Shown: positions 35,768 to 47,749 of the stretch, in pieces | Layout: each line of letters starts with the position of its first letter | Numbering within the stretch: the first letter of the stretch is position 1 | Origin: Neoceratodus forsteri | Lineage: Eukaryota > Chordata > Ceratodontiformes > Ceratodontidae | Length of the DNA: 64,000 nucleotides | Direction: 5' to 3' | Assembly (NCBI GenBank): GCA_016271365.2 | Contig: CM028132.1 | Span: forward strand, 1,190,263,001 to 1,190,327,000 | Made by a program: the position numbers and the translations under genes | The notes under the pieces: model-generated | What the model was told of the DNA's origin: nothing | The model's input: the letters and a program-made list of their open reading frames with translations, nothing else | Database searches by the model: none

Positions 35768-35823
35768 AATCAAGCCACCACTTGACTAACAGGGTCCTTG
35801 TTAGTCAAGCAGTGACCTTGATT
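35768..35823. repeat. palindrome next to the Gypsy insertion
   Basis: Arms 35768-35791 and 35799-35823 pair through TTGACTAACA and TGTTAGTCAA. The Gypsy element starts only 5 bp to the right, at 35829. The central string resembles the palindrome at 56075-56201 (CGACTAAC and GTTAGTAG, GTCACCTTCATTA), so they are probably one family. Confidence 0.8.
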
Positions 35824-35828
35824 CATTA

Positions 35829-37497
35829 TGTAACCCCTAGATGGCGCTATCCCAGGGGCTACTACCCCTGCCTGATTTGCCACTAACAGGTTGAAGGGCC
35901 TGGATCCAATGGCGGGTGCCTCCACCCAGAGGTCAGGGTTTGCAATAGTTAAACTTACTTGGTCACAGCCCTCTGGGACACTGCAACCCCCCTTTCTTCC
36001 CACTAGTGGCCCACACAATATATCAGAATTACCTTCACAGTATACACTTACCCCCAGGGCTGGTTCAGGCACTGGGACCTCCTGTAAAATAAGATACAGT
36101 GCAACAATCACAGTACAATACTTTAACATAGACAAATACCTCAGGCAGTATAACTTTGCTGAAACAAGCAGCTCTGATTTATTTAGGGGATATAACAAGG
36201 ACAGGGAAATCAGGTTAATTGAGCTTATCACTCTACTCCTCTACCTATGGCTCTGTGCACAGGCCTATCCCTATCAGTTACTGTCCCTGGGTACCCAAGC
36301 CCTAGTGCTAGTCCAAACCGTGGCAGCTGGTAGGGGCCCTTTCACACAGAAAGGAAAATTAAACAGTCAGCAGTACAGTAATTCCATTTGGATTTAATGT
36401 GGCAATTCAACAGAGGCGACCCTGAATTAGTACTCACAACCTCCAAACAAGATAGGGTCCTTCAATGTCAGCAGGGCTACTCTTGAGCTCAAGAGACTCC
36501 TCACATTTATATGGTAAACAGTCACAGGCAAAAAGTCACTTAATGGCAGCAGGATTCACTTGAGGTACACAAACCTCTTCACACATTTATATGGTAAAAG
36601 AAAGCACTATACCAGGCAGGCTGCATCTGTATCCGATCACAATGCTGCACAATACCGGGAGAACACAGCAGATTCAGTTCCTGACAGACCGAGTGCAATT
36701 TTCAGCAATTCCTCCAGTCTTCTACAGGGTGAGCCTGGTTTCTACTCTTCAGATATCCTTTGATTCTCTTCACAGGGCAGTTCAGTCCTATCAAGCTGCA
36801 GACCGGAACTCTGGACCTTACACATGTTTTTGACTAAAACTGTGCACTGAAGGAACACAGGGTTCCTTTCCTTCACTGCCAGAGCAGACTGAAACTCCAA
36901 CAGACAAAACCGGGCACTTCCTTTGAGTTCCTCCCAGTTCTTGACTGGATTGGCTGTCACTCACAATAGACTGCTGCTGTTGGTCCAAAAAGCCGAAGTC
37001 TAAACTACATCTCCCAAGAGTCACTGCCATACAATCCTCCTGTGGCTGGTTCAGATTATGAGTCCAAGTTCTGATTCGTCAAGGCACCATTTTAGAGCTA
37101 GCTTACCCCACACTGATTGGTCCAGTTCAGCAGTTCAAAACCAGAATGGGGAACTAGGCAGACCCAGTTCTGACTGCAAAGAAAGCAGGTTAGACAAACT
37201 GTATTTTCATTATTACTCTAAAAGATTTCTGGCAAACAGTTACATCTTTCAGATAGGTTCCCCTTGCACTCCTAGTGACTGCAAAATGGAGTGAATTGGC
37301 AGCAGTTCGAGTGGTACTCAAGTAGAAACACACAGTCCCCCATACAAACTAATTATATCTCCAACAGACAGCTCTTAAAGACAGTACCGGGGCTCAAAAG
37401 CACTCACTGATAAATGGCTAAACTGCCAAACACCATTCGCAGGCTTGAGCATTCGAAGCTCCTGAAGTCTTTTGGGAACCCCATTTGCAGGGTTACA
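35829..37497 (-). repeat. 3' LTR of the Gypsy element
   Basis: TGTAACCCC...GGGTTACA ends, 1669 bp. This is the downstream LTR for the - strand element. Differences from the 5' LTR are scattered single-base indels and substitutions, for example fewer Gs near 36185. Confidence 0.93.
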
Positions 37498-37515
37498 CCC
37501 TTCCTAGCCTGGGAA
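37498..37515 (-). other. polypurine tract next to the 3' LTR
   Basis: Read on the - strand, AGGAAGGG lies directly before the 3' LTR start. That is where a polypurine tract primes plus-strand DNA. Confidence 0.6.
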
Positions 37516-37790
37516 AGCAGCGGAACGTCAACAAGTACCCCATAAGTTTAACTGCAACCATATACATTTGCATTAGGCTCACACATGTAATCATCAGTCA
37601 ATATATCATTTACCAGAACACATTTCTGAAACATTGCAGTCGTCACTCTTTACACAGTATTACACACATTGTACCATAACTCAAGTTATTACCTCTTGTA
37701 CATGAAACCTAAAGAGGGCCCTTCCTATCAGTTACCTTGGGGCTGGACAGGGCAAGGGCACCATATGAAGAGCAACACATGTAACTTGAG

Positions 37791-40700
37791 TTAGCACTGA
37801 CGCTCAGTTTGGGCAATGAGCTCGGGACACATACACTCTTTATGGACAACATTGAGAGGCAAGTCCACTGGCCAGCCCAGGGAATCATAACTGAGGTGCA
37901 CCACAGGCTTTACAGCTCGACCAGTCTTTCTAGGGGGAACTGTTACAGTCTCTGCACTCTGAGCCTCATTTTCAGCATTGTCCTCACTTGTCAGGGGAGT
38001 CTCCATGGGGGTAGAGAGGCTAGAACTTGGGGCACTTTCAGCTCCAGGAGTTACAGTTTCTGAGTCCACAACATTTGGCTCGCATTGAGAGCTTTTGGAC
38101 ACTGGCAGTGGACTGTCAGGGCACTCAAAATACTCTTCTTGTTCTGGTGTATCACCAGTCTGCCCCAATCCATCATTTTCCTCCCCTGAAAGCTCAAACA
38201 GTTCAAACATGCACAATAATTCCATTTCATCTGATCTGATGCTTTGCACTTCACTTTCTTGGAGCATTGGCTCCAGGGGCGAACTGGGGCTTAGACAGTC
38301 CAGAAGGCCCAGCTTCATCTCCAGTATTGACTAGGGATTGCCCGAAACAATTGACTCAGTTCGTAGAAGGATAGTATTCAAAGTCACTCTCACTTTCTTC
38401 TGATATGGACTGACAGTCATGCTCAACTGGGACTTGTGGAGGGAACACTTTAACTCTGCTTCTGTAGGTGCAGACTTTCTTGATCTTTTCTTAGCAGCAG
38501 CTCTAGTCACTGGTCCAGAGGGGGCATCTTCTGGGGGCTCAGACTCAATCAAGATTTGTCCAATGGGCAGTAAATTATTTCTATGCATTGTTTTTACATC
38601 TTTTGAATTATTCTCAGGCCTTACTTTGTACACTGGCAGATCATCTAGTTTGCCCACTACAATGTGAGGGAGATGGTGCCATCTGTCAAGCAATCTTGTG
38701 TTTGCCATGCAGTCCCAGATTTCTTAGCAATACCGATCTCCCTCCTGGAGTTCCTGTGCTTTCACCTTTTATCATACCTTTCTTTGTTGGCCAGATTTCT
38801 TTTGGCAGCCATGGTTTGAGCCAGTTAGTGCGCATGAGTTAGCTGGGCCTTTAACTTTTGCACATACTGTAAATAGTTGTCAGCTTGAACCCCATCAGGA
38901 GAGACCCCAAACACACATCTACGGTAGTGAGCTTCTCTTCCAAACATCAGGCGGTAGGGGAGAACCCAGTGGCATCACTTTTGGTGCAGTTATAAGCATG
39001 TACCAGGGTGCTAATTTGTTGGCTCCATCTAGGCTTGTCCTTTGGGTGCAGGGTGCCTAGCATATCTAGCAAAGTGCGGTTGAAGCGTTCAGGCTGTGGG
39101 TCCCCTGGGAGTGGTAAGGAGTGGTTCTGGACTTTCGCACTCCCCACAGAAAGCATCTCTTTGATCAGGCGACTCTCAAAGTCTCTCCTTGATCAGAATG
39201 GATTCTTTGTGGAGCCCATAGTGAACAAAAAGTTTTCTACAAGTACTTTGGCTACAGTGGATGCTTTCTGGTCTTTGGTGGGAAAGCTTGGGCATATCTC
39301 GTGAAATGGTCAGTGACCACCAGCACATTACTGATATTTCTTTGATCTGACTCCAAACTCAGAAAATCAATACAGACCAGCTCCATGGGTGCACTGGTGG
39401 TTATGTTAACAAGGGGCAGCCCTCTGGGGCAAAGCTTTCCTCTGTAAAGCGACTACAAGTTCGAATGTGTTGCTCCACATCAGCCCCCATCTTAGGCCAA
39501 TAGAATCTGGATCTCACCAAGTCAAGTGTTCTGTCTATACCAAGGTGCCCCATGTGGTTGTGCAGGACATCAATACTGAGTCTCGAAAGGCAGTGGGCAG
39601 CACTAGTTGTTGTTTGTCTACTTGTCCCCTCTGTCTACTGTTTCTCTGTATAACAGTTTATTGATCAGTTTCAACTTAGGACCTTCTTTGTATAACAGTG
39701 CAGTTCTCAAATCAGTGGGCGTAATTTGGACACATCTTTTCCTGCATAGAGGACTTCTAAAGCTGCTTTGATCATGGGATCGCGAGTTGAGCCCGCGAAT
39801 ACTGTCATTGTCCAGCTGAGGCAGTGCACCAATGTCTATTGCAGAAAAGTGGCAATAAGCAGCAGGTATGCAATTCTCAGAGGGTCCCAAGCAATCCACC
39901 ATGCAGTCCACTCGTCCGTGGACATTGTTCCTCCCTGTCAAACTTCCGACAGTGCCCGAATGTCAGGTTCTGCCAATCGGACCCAATCATTCTGGGGAAC
40001 AGGCCTCGGGAGAGAGTATCAGCATCTATGTGGTTCAGACCTGCTCGGTATTCGAGCATAGTCATGTAGATAATGCAGAAAGCCACCTATGGCCAGTGGC
40101 ATCCAACTTAGCTGAGGTCTGCACATAGGTTTAAAGGATTATTGTCAGTTTTACTAGTATTTTAGCCCCATACAAGTACTCATGGAATTGGTCAACAATA
40201 GCCCACTTCAAAGCTAGGAACTCTAACTTATGTACAGGATAGTTCTTTTCAGATGGGGTCAGGCTTCTACTGGCAAAGGCCACTGGTCTCAGGCCATTCT
40301 CGTGCTCTTGGTACCTTTGACCCCCAACCCTTGCAAGCTAGCATCAGTGTGCAGGACATAAGGTTTTCTTGGATCGGCATAGGCCAGCACTGGAGCATGG
40401 GTAAGTTGATAAATGATCTCATGAAAAGCAGTCTCACAATCAGGAGTCCAGCGGGCCCCAAATACTTCTCTCGGACGAAAATACACTCTTTCAGTCTTGA
40501 GGACGCTGACTTTGGTATTTTTGTGGGTTGTGGGATACCCTTGAGTAAGGTTAAGTAAAGGCGGATCACTCTTGAATAGTCCTTGATGAAAGCTGCCGAT
40601 AATAACCACAGAATCCCAGGAATCTTTGCAGTTCTTTTAGATTTTTGGGCTGTGGCCAGGTGGTCAAGGCCTCAACTTTACTTGGTCGGTCTCTATTCCC

Positions 40701-43700
40701 TCGGTGGATACTATGTGTCCACATACTTTACTGATGTTTGAAAAATTGACACTTATCAATGGACAGTTTAAGGCCAAAGTCCTCCAGTCGGTCCAATACC
40801 TTAAATAATCTGCTCTCATGTTCCTCCAGTGAGCTGCCAAACACAATAACATCATCTAGGTATACCAGGCACTCTAGTAAGTTCATGTCCCCACTGCACG
40901 CTCCATCAATCGTTGAAAAGTGGCTGGGGCACCTGAAATCCTTGAGGCATCCTCATGAATTCATAAGAAGCGGACAGATAAAGGCTGTCTTCTCACGGTC
41001 CTCTGGGGCCATCGGGATCTGGTAGTACCCACTGCGGAGATCCAGCACAGAGAACCACTTGCTCCCGTTTAGGCAGTCCAAAGCATCCTGAATGCGGGGC
41101 ATTGTGTACTCATCAGGGATAGTCCGCCGGTTTAAGGTGCGATAATCCACACACATCCTTACTGTCCCATTCTTTTTCCTCACTACCACAATGGGAGAAG
41201 CATAAGGGCTTCTGGATTCTTGTATTACACCAGCAGCTAACATCTCTTGCAGATGCCGTCTCACATCATCTATGTCAGCAGGTGCCAGGCGTCGAGACCT
41301 CTCACGAAATGGTCTTTCGTCATGCAGCGGATATTGTGCTCAGCTCCTTGCCGCATCCTCGTCCCATTCCTTTAAAGAAAACACCTGGTCTCTCTGGGCA
41401 AGCTTCTCACTGATCCTCACTTTCCATTCAGCTGGCAGCGGAGTCGCGAAATCAAACAAGTCAGGCGTTACTCTGTCATTCTTCCTTGAACTCTTGCTGC
41501 TGGGTAGCACTGCAGTGTCTGCACAATGCACATTAGCCAGGATGCAACCTCTATTTACTCGAATGTCTCTTTCAGACACATTATGAACTTGGACCATTAC
41601 CCTTCTGACATAAGCATGGGCTCTAGCGGCAAAATACTAGGCTTGACCAGCAGTCCCTCTGGCAATTTTCCATCGCCTGGTGCATCCAACATTAATATTT
41701 TATTCTTAACATCCTTTCTGACACGGACCTCTCCTGTAAGGTACACTGGGCATTTGGCGCCAGGATCAGAGACTCAGGATCCTTCTTCCATACAATTCCG
41801 ACGGTTCCTCTGGTTCTATTTTTCAGCATCTCTCTGTGCCTCATAGGCCTTCTTAATTAAGCGGAACTCTTAAAGCTCTACTAGTCTTTGACCCCTGTTT
41901 TTCATAACACAACTGTACCAGCCTTCTGAACATATGAGCATTTGTTCCAATCAACAAAGGGACACCATCATACAGTCCAGTGGGGGGACACACTAAGGCT
42001 AGGGTCTCTACTTGTTCGGCCACTCCAGCCACGGAGGTGGGAAAGACAGCCAAATCGGATATACCGGAATAGGTGAGGCCTTCTCACTTAACCCCATACA
42101 TGCAGTCCTTCTAATGGTTGTAGGGTACGTCTGACAAATGCTTCTGATACCAATCTTGGAACATAATTGTCACTTGGGAGCCACTGTCTAATACAGCTCT
42201 TGTAGACACTCCATTCACCTTTACAGTGGTCTCCATGGAGGACCCACTATTCTGGACCAGTCTGGAGAGGCGGTAGTGGGGGCCTGGGCAACTGACCTTG
42301 CCACAAGGGCGTGAATTAGCATTTTGGTGCCCTCACTGGGATCATGTCGTGCACCTCTTAACCACTGATTTCTTCTCGAAGCTCTCCTTGTAGCCTATAT
42401 GCAACTTTGTCAGTGTCTTTTGGGGACTGGCATTCCCTTTCATGTGCCCATCTTTCCCACAATTATAGCAAAACATACTTTCTGGAGTTTGAGCTGGCCG
42501 GCGCCACACTGGGAGCCAGGGCGAGGTATTACTAACTGGAAACCTGGTGCCATCTCTGTCTGCGCGTGATAAGCATTTGGAGACATCTCGTCAGTTTCTC
42601 CACTTCCATGGTCAGGAATTGAGCTTGGAGCTGTTATCAGCAGGAGATACATGGGTGGGTACCCCCACCCCATAAGATGCAGTCGGATATAGGTCAGGGC
42701 CCGTACTTGCAGGCGTGGCCTTCATAAAGGGACTGTTTTGAATTCCAGTTTCTCTCAACAGTTAGCCCCATTGTGACATCTTTTTCCTTGTCAGAGCACT
42801 CATTGACTGCCAACCTCTGCCCTGAACTTCACTTGATGGGTCACCCTCAGTCACTCGGGTCGTAGCCGCAGCTATTGGTGCAGGTCCCTCCCGAGGTCGC
42901 CTTTTCTCAACTCCTCGAATTTCTCGCATTAACTCATCATAGGAGGGTGGGGATTCCAGTCAATTTCCCAGGCGTAACTGAAGCAACAGCAGTTCTGAGA
43001 AGGGGGCAGACTTAAGGATCCTGTCCAGCCTGGTTCGGTCCAGTTCAATCGCTGGCAAACTACCCTTTCTAAGGCATTCTTGCAACAATTTTTCCAGCCG
43101 AGATACATACACAGACAACAACTCCCCTTGGTACTGTTGTGCATCTCTACTCCACCATAGGTCCTCATCAGAATCTGGGCCCCATACACATTCTCCAGGG
43201 CCTCAAGATAGGCCTGTGCAGTCACTTCAGGGTTACTGGCCCGTTGCTTACGGATGGTAGCCAGGGCAGGACCTCGGAGGCTCTCACTAACCCTCTTTCG
43301 CTTTTGACTCGAGCATTGCCATTCAAGCACTTGGGGGCAACATAGTCTATCCAGGTCTCCCAGTCATCCTCCCTTGGGGGTGGGAGGTGCCAGAGAAGAT
43401 CCTCAACCTTCGGTGAGAGTCGTGACTAATGGCAGGTGCAGTAATAGGGTCTGCATTGGTTCAGCCACCATTACGGGTACTGGAGGCGGGAGAGGGTGTT
43501 GGGGAGGAACACCCCAGGTGGCAAGAATAGTTTCTTCAAGTCCTCCACAGTTTTCCTTCCCCCAGCAACCATTTAGCAAATTTCTCCTCAAAGTTTCAGA
43601 CAGTGGTGGGGCTCATTCCCCCGAGGTCTTTACTGTGCTAGTTATCACTCTCCAGGCAGTGAGGGCTCCCTCTGGGGTAATGATCTGTGGCACTTTGGAG

Positions 43701-43936
43701 CTATCTATGGGATCCTTAAACTCTACTAGGGCCAGGAAAGTGTGGGTGAGCAGATTAGCATGCCGACCCACCACCACAGGGTTTGTAAACCTTCCACCTT
43801 GGAAAGTACTCCTGTACAGTGTCGTGTTGATACCCAGGGGGATGTCCAGGATAAGCATAGCATTTTGGGGGTCAATCTCCTCCCCAGTACACCACTCCAC
43901 CAGCCGGTGCACAGCCACTTCTGTCGGGGTACCCAT
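37791..43936 (-). pseudogene. Gypsy gag-pol, multiply frameshifted
   Basis: Pieces in order on the - strand: PNMA-like Gag (43613-43936, then 42929-43330 with LRGPALATIRKQRASNP); a zinc knuckle near 42450-42480 (CYNCGKDGHMK, with the last Cys displaced by a one-base shift); retropepsin near 42175 (VLDSGSQVTIM, catalytic Asp in DSG); RT at 40953-41264 (KKNGTVRMCVDYRTLN, FSVLDLRSGYYQI) and YLDDVIVFG near 40850; RNase H at 40289-40609 (HTDASLQGLG); integrase zinc-binding block (HLGHHGVARTLDL near 39550) and a core to about 38947; C-terminal HRNNLLPIG near 38580; tail 37791-38318. All domains are present but spread over more than ten open pieces. Confidence 0.85.
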
Positions 43937-43991
43937 TTTTTTTTTTTTTTAACAGTGGTTCGTAAATATGGCCACTAGAGGGCACACAATC

Positions 43992-44009
43992 CCAGCGGTG
44001 CCTCCAAGA
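43992..44009 (-). other. tRNA primer-binding site next to the 5' LTR
   Basis: On the - strand, three bases after the LTR end, TGGAGGCACCGCTGGGAT begins. Retroelement primer sites start TGG, complementary to the CCA end of a tRNA. I cannot name the tRNA with confidence. Confidence 0.6.
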
Positions 44010-45696
44010 TGTAACCCCTAGATGGCGCTATCCCAGGGGCTACTACCCCTGCCTGATTTGCCACTAACAGGTTGAAGGGCCTGGATCCAATGGCGGGTGC
44101 CTCCACCCAGAGGTCAGGGTTTGCAATAGTTAAACTTACTTGGTCACAGCCCTCTGGGACACTGCACCCCCCTTTCTTCCCACTAGTGGCCCATACAATA
44201 TATCAGAATTACCTTCACAGTATACACTTACCCCCAGGGCTGGTTCAGGCACTGGGACCTCCTGTAAAATAAGATACAGTGCAACAATCACAGTACAATA
44301 CTTTAACATAGACAAATACCTCAGGCAGTATAACTTTGCTGAAACAAGCAGCTCTGATTTATTTAGGGGGATATAACAAGGACAGGGGGAAATCAGGTTA
44401 ATTAGCTTATCACTCTACTCATCTACCTATGGCTCTGGGCACAGGCCTATCCCTATCAGTACTGTCCCTGGGTACCCAAGCCCTAGTGGCTAGTCCAAAC
44501 CGTGGCAGCTGGTAGGGGCCCTTTCACACAGAGAAAAGGAAAATTAAACAGTCAGCAGTACAGTAATTCCATTTGGATTTAATGTGGCAATTCAACAGGG
44601 AGCGACCCTGAATTAGTACTCACAACCTCCAAACAAGATAGGGTCCTTCAATGTCAGCAGGGCTACTCTTGAGCTCCAAGAGACTCCTCACACATTTATA
44701 TGGTAAACAGTCACAGGCAAAAGTCACTTAATGGCAGCAGGATTCACTTGAGGTACACAAACCTCTTCACACATTTATATGGTAAAAGAAAGCACTATAC
44801 CAGGCAGGCTGCATCTGTATCCGATGCAATTACTGCACAATACTCGGGAGAACACACAGCAGATTCAGTTCCTGACAGACCGAGTGCAATTTTCAGCAAT
44901 TCCTCCAGTCTTCTGGGTGAGCCTGGTTTCTACTCTTCAGATATCCTTTGATTCTCTTCACAGGGCGGATTCAGTCCTATCAAGCTGCAGACGGAACTCT
45001 GGACCTTACATGTTTTTTTGACTAAAACTGTGCACTGAAGGAGCACAGGTTCCTTTCCCTTCACTGCCAGAGCAGACTGAAACTCCAACAGACAAAACCG
45101 GGCACTTCCTTTGAGTTCCTCCCAGTTCTTGACTGGATTGGCTGTCACTCACAATAGACTGCTGCTGTTGGTCCAAAAGGCGCGAAGTCTAAACTACATC
45201 TCCCAGAGTCACTGCCCATACAATCCTCCTGGCTGGCTCAGATTATGAGTCAAGTTCTGATTAGTCCAAGGCACCATTTTAGAGCTAGCTTACCCACACT
45301 GATTGGTCCAGTTCAGCAGTTCAAAACCAGAATGGGGAACTAGGCAGACCAGTTCTGACTGCAAAAAGCAGGTTAGACAAACTGTATTTTCATTATTACT
45401 CTAAAAGATTTCTGGCAAACAGTTACATCTTTCAGATAGGTTCCCTTTGCACTCCTAGTGACTGCAAAAATGGAGTGAATTGGCAGCAGTTCGAGTGGTA
45501 CTCAAGTAGAGAAACACACAGTCCCCCCATACAAACTAATTATGTCTGCAAGCAGACAGCTCTTAAAGAGACAGTACCAGAGGCTCTAAAAACACTCACT
45601 GATAAATGGCTTAAATGCCAAACACCATTCAGGCTTGGAGCATTCAAGCAAGCTCCTGGAAGTCTTTTGGGAACCCCCATTTGCAGGGGGGTTACA
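44010..45696 (-). repeat. 5' LTR of the Gypsy element
   Basis: 1687 bp, TGTAACCCC...GGGGGTTACA on the + strand. It pairs with the LTR at 35829-37497 along its whole length. Confidence 0.93.
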
Positions 45697-46029
45697 ATTG
45701 TTTTTAATGTCTGTGCTTTTTGCTTTTAAATGTGCTTTTCAGCATGTATCTATGTGACATATTTAGTGATATGTCTGTCATTTGTGAAAATTGAGTGTGA
45801 TTAAGGTGTAATTGATGACATCATCATTCTGTGACTATAAACTGGAATGGTAACATATCAGTCCCAGCCTTCCCTTACAGAAATACAAGTGTGCTGTGTA
45901 CATGCAGAATGCATGCCACTTGCTTAATTGTGCAATGTTTTCATCTGGCTCGCTTACGCAAAGTGAACCAAAGCGAACCAGGTCTAAAAGGCAAATTAGG
46001 TTCGCATGCTGCAAGCTAGTCTTGTGCAG
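45697..46029. other. intron, no gene seen
   Basis: Nothing recognised. GCATGC-containing sequence begins near 45909 and leads into the tandem repeat. Confidence 0.35.
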
Positions 46030-46205
46030 TAGGTAAGCTGGTATGAACATTTTCTAAAAATTACATCAGGATCACATGTTGCACATTTGACATGAGTGCA
46101 GCAGTTAAGCTGGTGTGAACATCATTTAAAAATCACATCAGGTTTACATGCTGCATGCATAAGCTAAGCTGGTACAAATCTTATCTAAAAAAAAACACAT
46201 CAGTT
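46030..46205. repeat. tandem repeat, unit ~65 bp
   Basis: AAGCTGGTATGAACAT, AAGCTGGTGTGAACAT and AAGCTGGTACAAATCT start successive units (about 46035, 46107, 46168). Each is followed by an A-rich stretch and ACATCAG. The motif and the GCATGC context recall the repeats at 56870-57250. Confidence 0.7.
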
Positions 46206-46286
46206 TCTATTTCTTATACTGCTAGCAGTTAGAGCTACTAAAATACATTTTTCATTGAGTTCCCATTAAAATTAGGTAAACTCATT

Positions 46287-46316
46287 GGGCAGGATTCACA
46301 AAGAAGATGCGCCTGG
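46287..46316. repeat. left terminal inverted repeat of Harbinger
   Basis: Begins GGGCAGGATTCACAAA and continues with AGATGCGCCTGG. Its partner is 53368-53397. The preceding ATT is the target duplication. Confidence 0.9.
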
Positions 46317-46788
46317 AGCATCTCAGATGCACTGAGCCCAGGCGGTGGCATTCACAAAGGGATGCGCCATGCCAAGCAACAAGCACAACACCACTGTGAA
46401 TCAGGACACAACGGCGCATCCGAAGAAGTGCCGGCACATCCAGAGATGCCCCAGGGAAGGCAGGCAGCCCTGCAGCCACACAGGGGAGCCAGCACAACAA
46501 CTGGAGCAAAACAGCAGGGCAGGAGGAGCAAACACAGAGCTGTCACAAACAGACCCACGGACACAGATGTAGAGTAAAACATGTTTATAAAACATAATGG
46601 GCATAGAAACTGTACAGATCAAATGCCAGAAAAGGAACATCATTAACAACAACATCAACAACGACATCCACAGAAGGGGATGAGCGGGAGCAGGGATGGG
46701 TAGGAGGACGGGAAGAAGGACAGAAACAGGGAACAGGGTAGGGCAACTGTTTACACAGGAAGGCCCCCCAGTTGGTTGCAGGGGGACA

Positions 46789-47746
46789 CTAGCGGCATCG
46801 TGCTGTGCCGCGCAGCACCCTGGCACAGCCGGGAAGGTGCAGCATGACGCCCCGCAGGGCAGCTGACAGGCGCCGAACAGTCCAAGTAAGAGGGCGCAGG
46901 GCCACCTGGATGGCCACATGTATCCTCTGGTCCACATCCACAGGCATGGTGCCACCACCATCACCACCTGGAGCAGCACAGCGATCATGGACACCTACAG
47001 AAAACAACAGAAGGAACACACACTGAGGGCCAGAACGTGGAACACAACCCTGCCCACCACAGCCCGCACCACACCAAAAAGAATGCAGCCATGTAAAGCG
47101 GTACTCACCCATCCCTGGAGGGGTACCAGGCCTGGCACCCATGTATCGGCGACAACGCAAATCAGCAGTATCCGTGGCACATTGCCTGGCCCCTGGACCT
47201 GCAAAACACAACACACAGCACCATGAGCGAACACTGTCACAGTGCAGAATGCAAGTCCCCAGCCACCCCACCCTGCCGGCACGTGGCCATGCAACAAAGA
47301 GCGATGCCAGTGTCTGAGGTACCTGGTGTAGGTGGGCGCACACAGCCATGCCCGTCCCCTCAGCAACAGGGCAAAGCAGCACAGAAGCACCATGGGGGCA
47401 GTGATAGACACACACAGCATATGCCACAGAAGGATACAGCTGGAGTACACCTACCTGGCCGTGGCAGTACACCCCTGTGTACACGGCGCCGCAGTCATGC
47501 CAGCCTCTCCGGGTCCTGCCTCTGGAGGTCACCATAGCGATGCCTGCACTGCTCACCCATGCGTGGCATGCCAGTACGCTGCACAATCCATGAAGCAATG
47601 GTGGCCCACACCCTGGCCCTAGGCTCATGGAGGTCATCCTGTCCAAACAGGCAACCCTCCACAGCCATGACCTGTGCCACTAGGTGTAACAGCCCCAGAT
47701 GTGACCAGTTCATGGCCCTAGGCACCATTCTCCCAGCTCCAGGCAT
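46789..47746 (-). pseudogene. third Harbinger gene: predicted Myb/SANT-like protein, 3 exons
   Basis: Proposed exons on the - strand: 47455-47746, 47109-47198 and 46789-46994. Introns are 47199-47454 (GTAGGT...TTTGCAG) and 46995-47108 (GTGAGT...CTGTAG). The exon lengths 292, 90 and 206 total 588, i.e. 195 residues plus stop, and phases agree at both joins. Exon 1 holds ARVWATIASWIVQRTG and EQCRHRYGDLQRQDPERLA, a helix pattern like a Myb/SANT or trihelix domain. Exon 3 ends with a leucine-rich VAIQVALRPLTWTVRRLSAA helix. One in-frame TGA follows ERLA in exon 1, probably a decayed CGA. I infer a DNA-binding partner; I know of no established family for it. Confidence 0.6.
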
Positions 47747-47749
47747 CCT

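Larger units (their letters stand above)
35829..45696 (-). mobile_element. complete Ty3/Gypsy LTR retrotransposon, antisense, 9868 bp
   Basis: On the - strand the order is 5' LTR, tRNA primer site, gag, protease, RT, RNase H, integrase, polypurine tract, 3' LTR. This is the Ty3/Gypsy order, with integrase after RNase H. The flanks are ATTA (35825-35828) and ATTG (45697-45700), a 4-bp target duplication with one change, in line with the exact 4-bp duplication of the solo LTR. The Gag resembles the Ty3/Gypsy lineage from which the mammalian PNMA genes derive. The LTRs are very alike but differ by many small indels, and the coding region has frameshifts. Confidence 0.9.

Noticed and set aside
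46789..47646. Continuous antisense open frame of 285 codons as one unspliced gene
   Set aside because: Intron 46995-47108 is a multiple of three, so it stays open by chance. The spliced model with phased exons keeps the conserved-looking parts and removes low-complexity text, so I prefer it.
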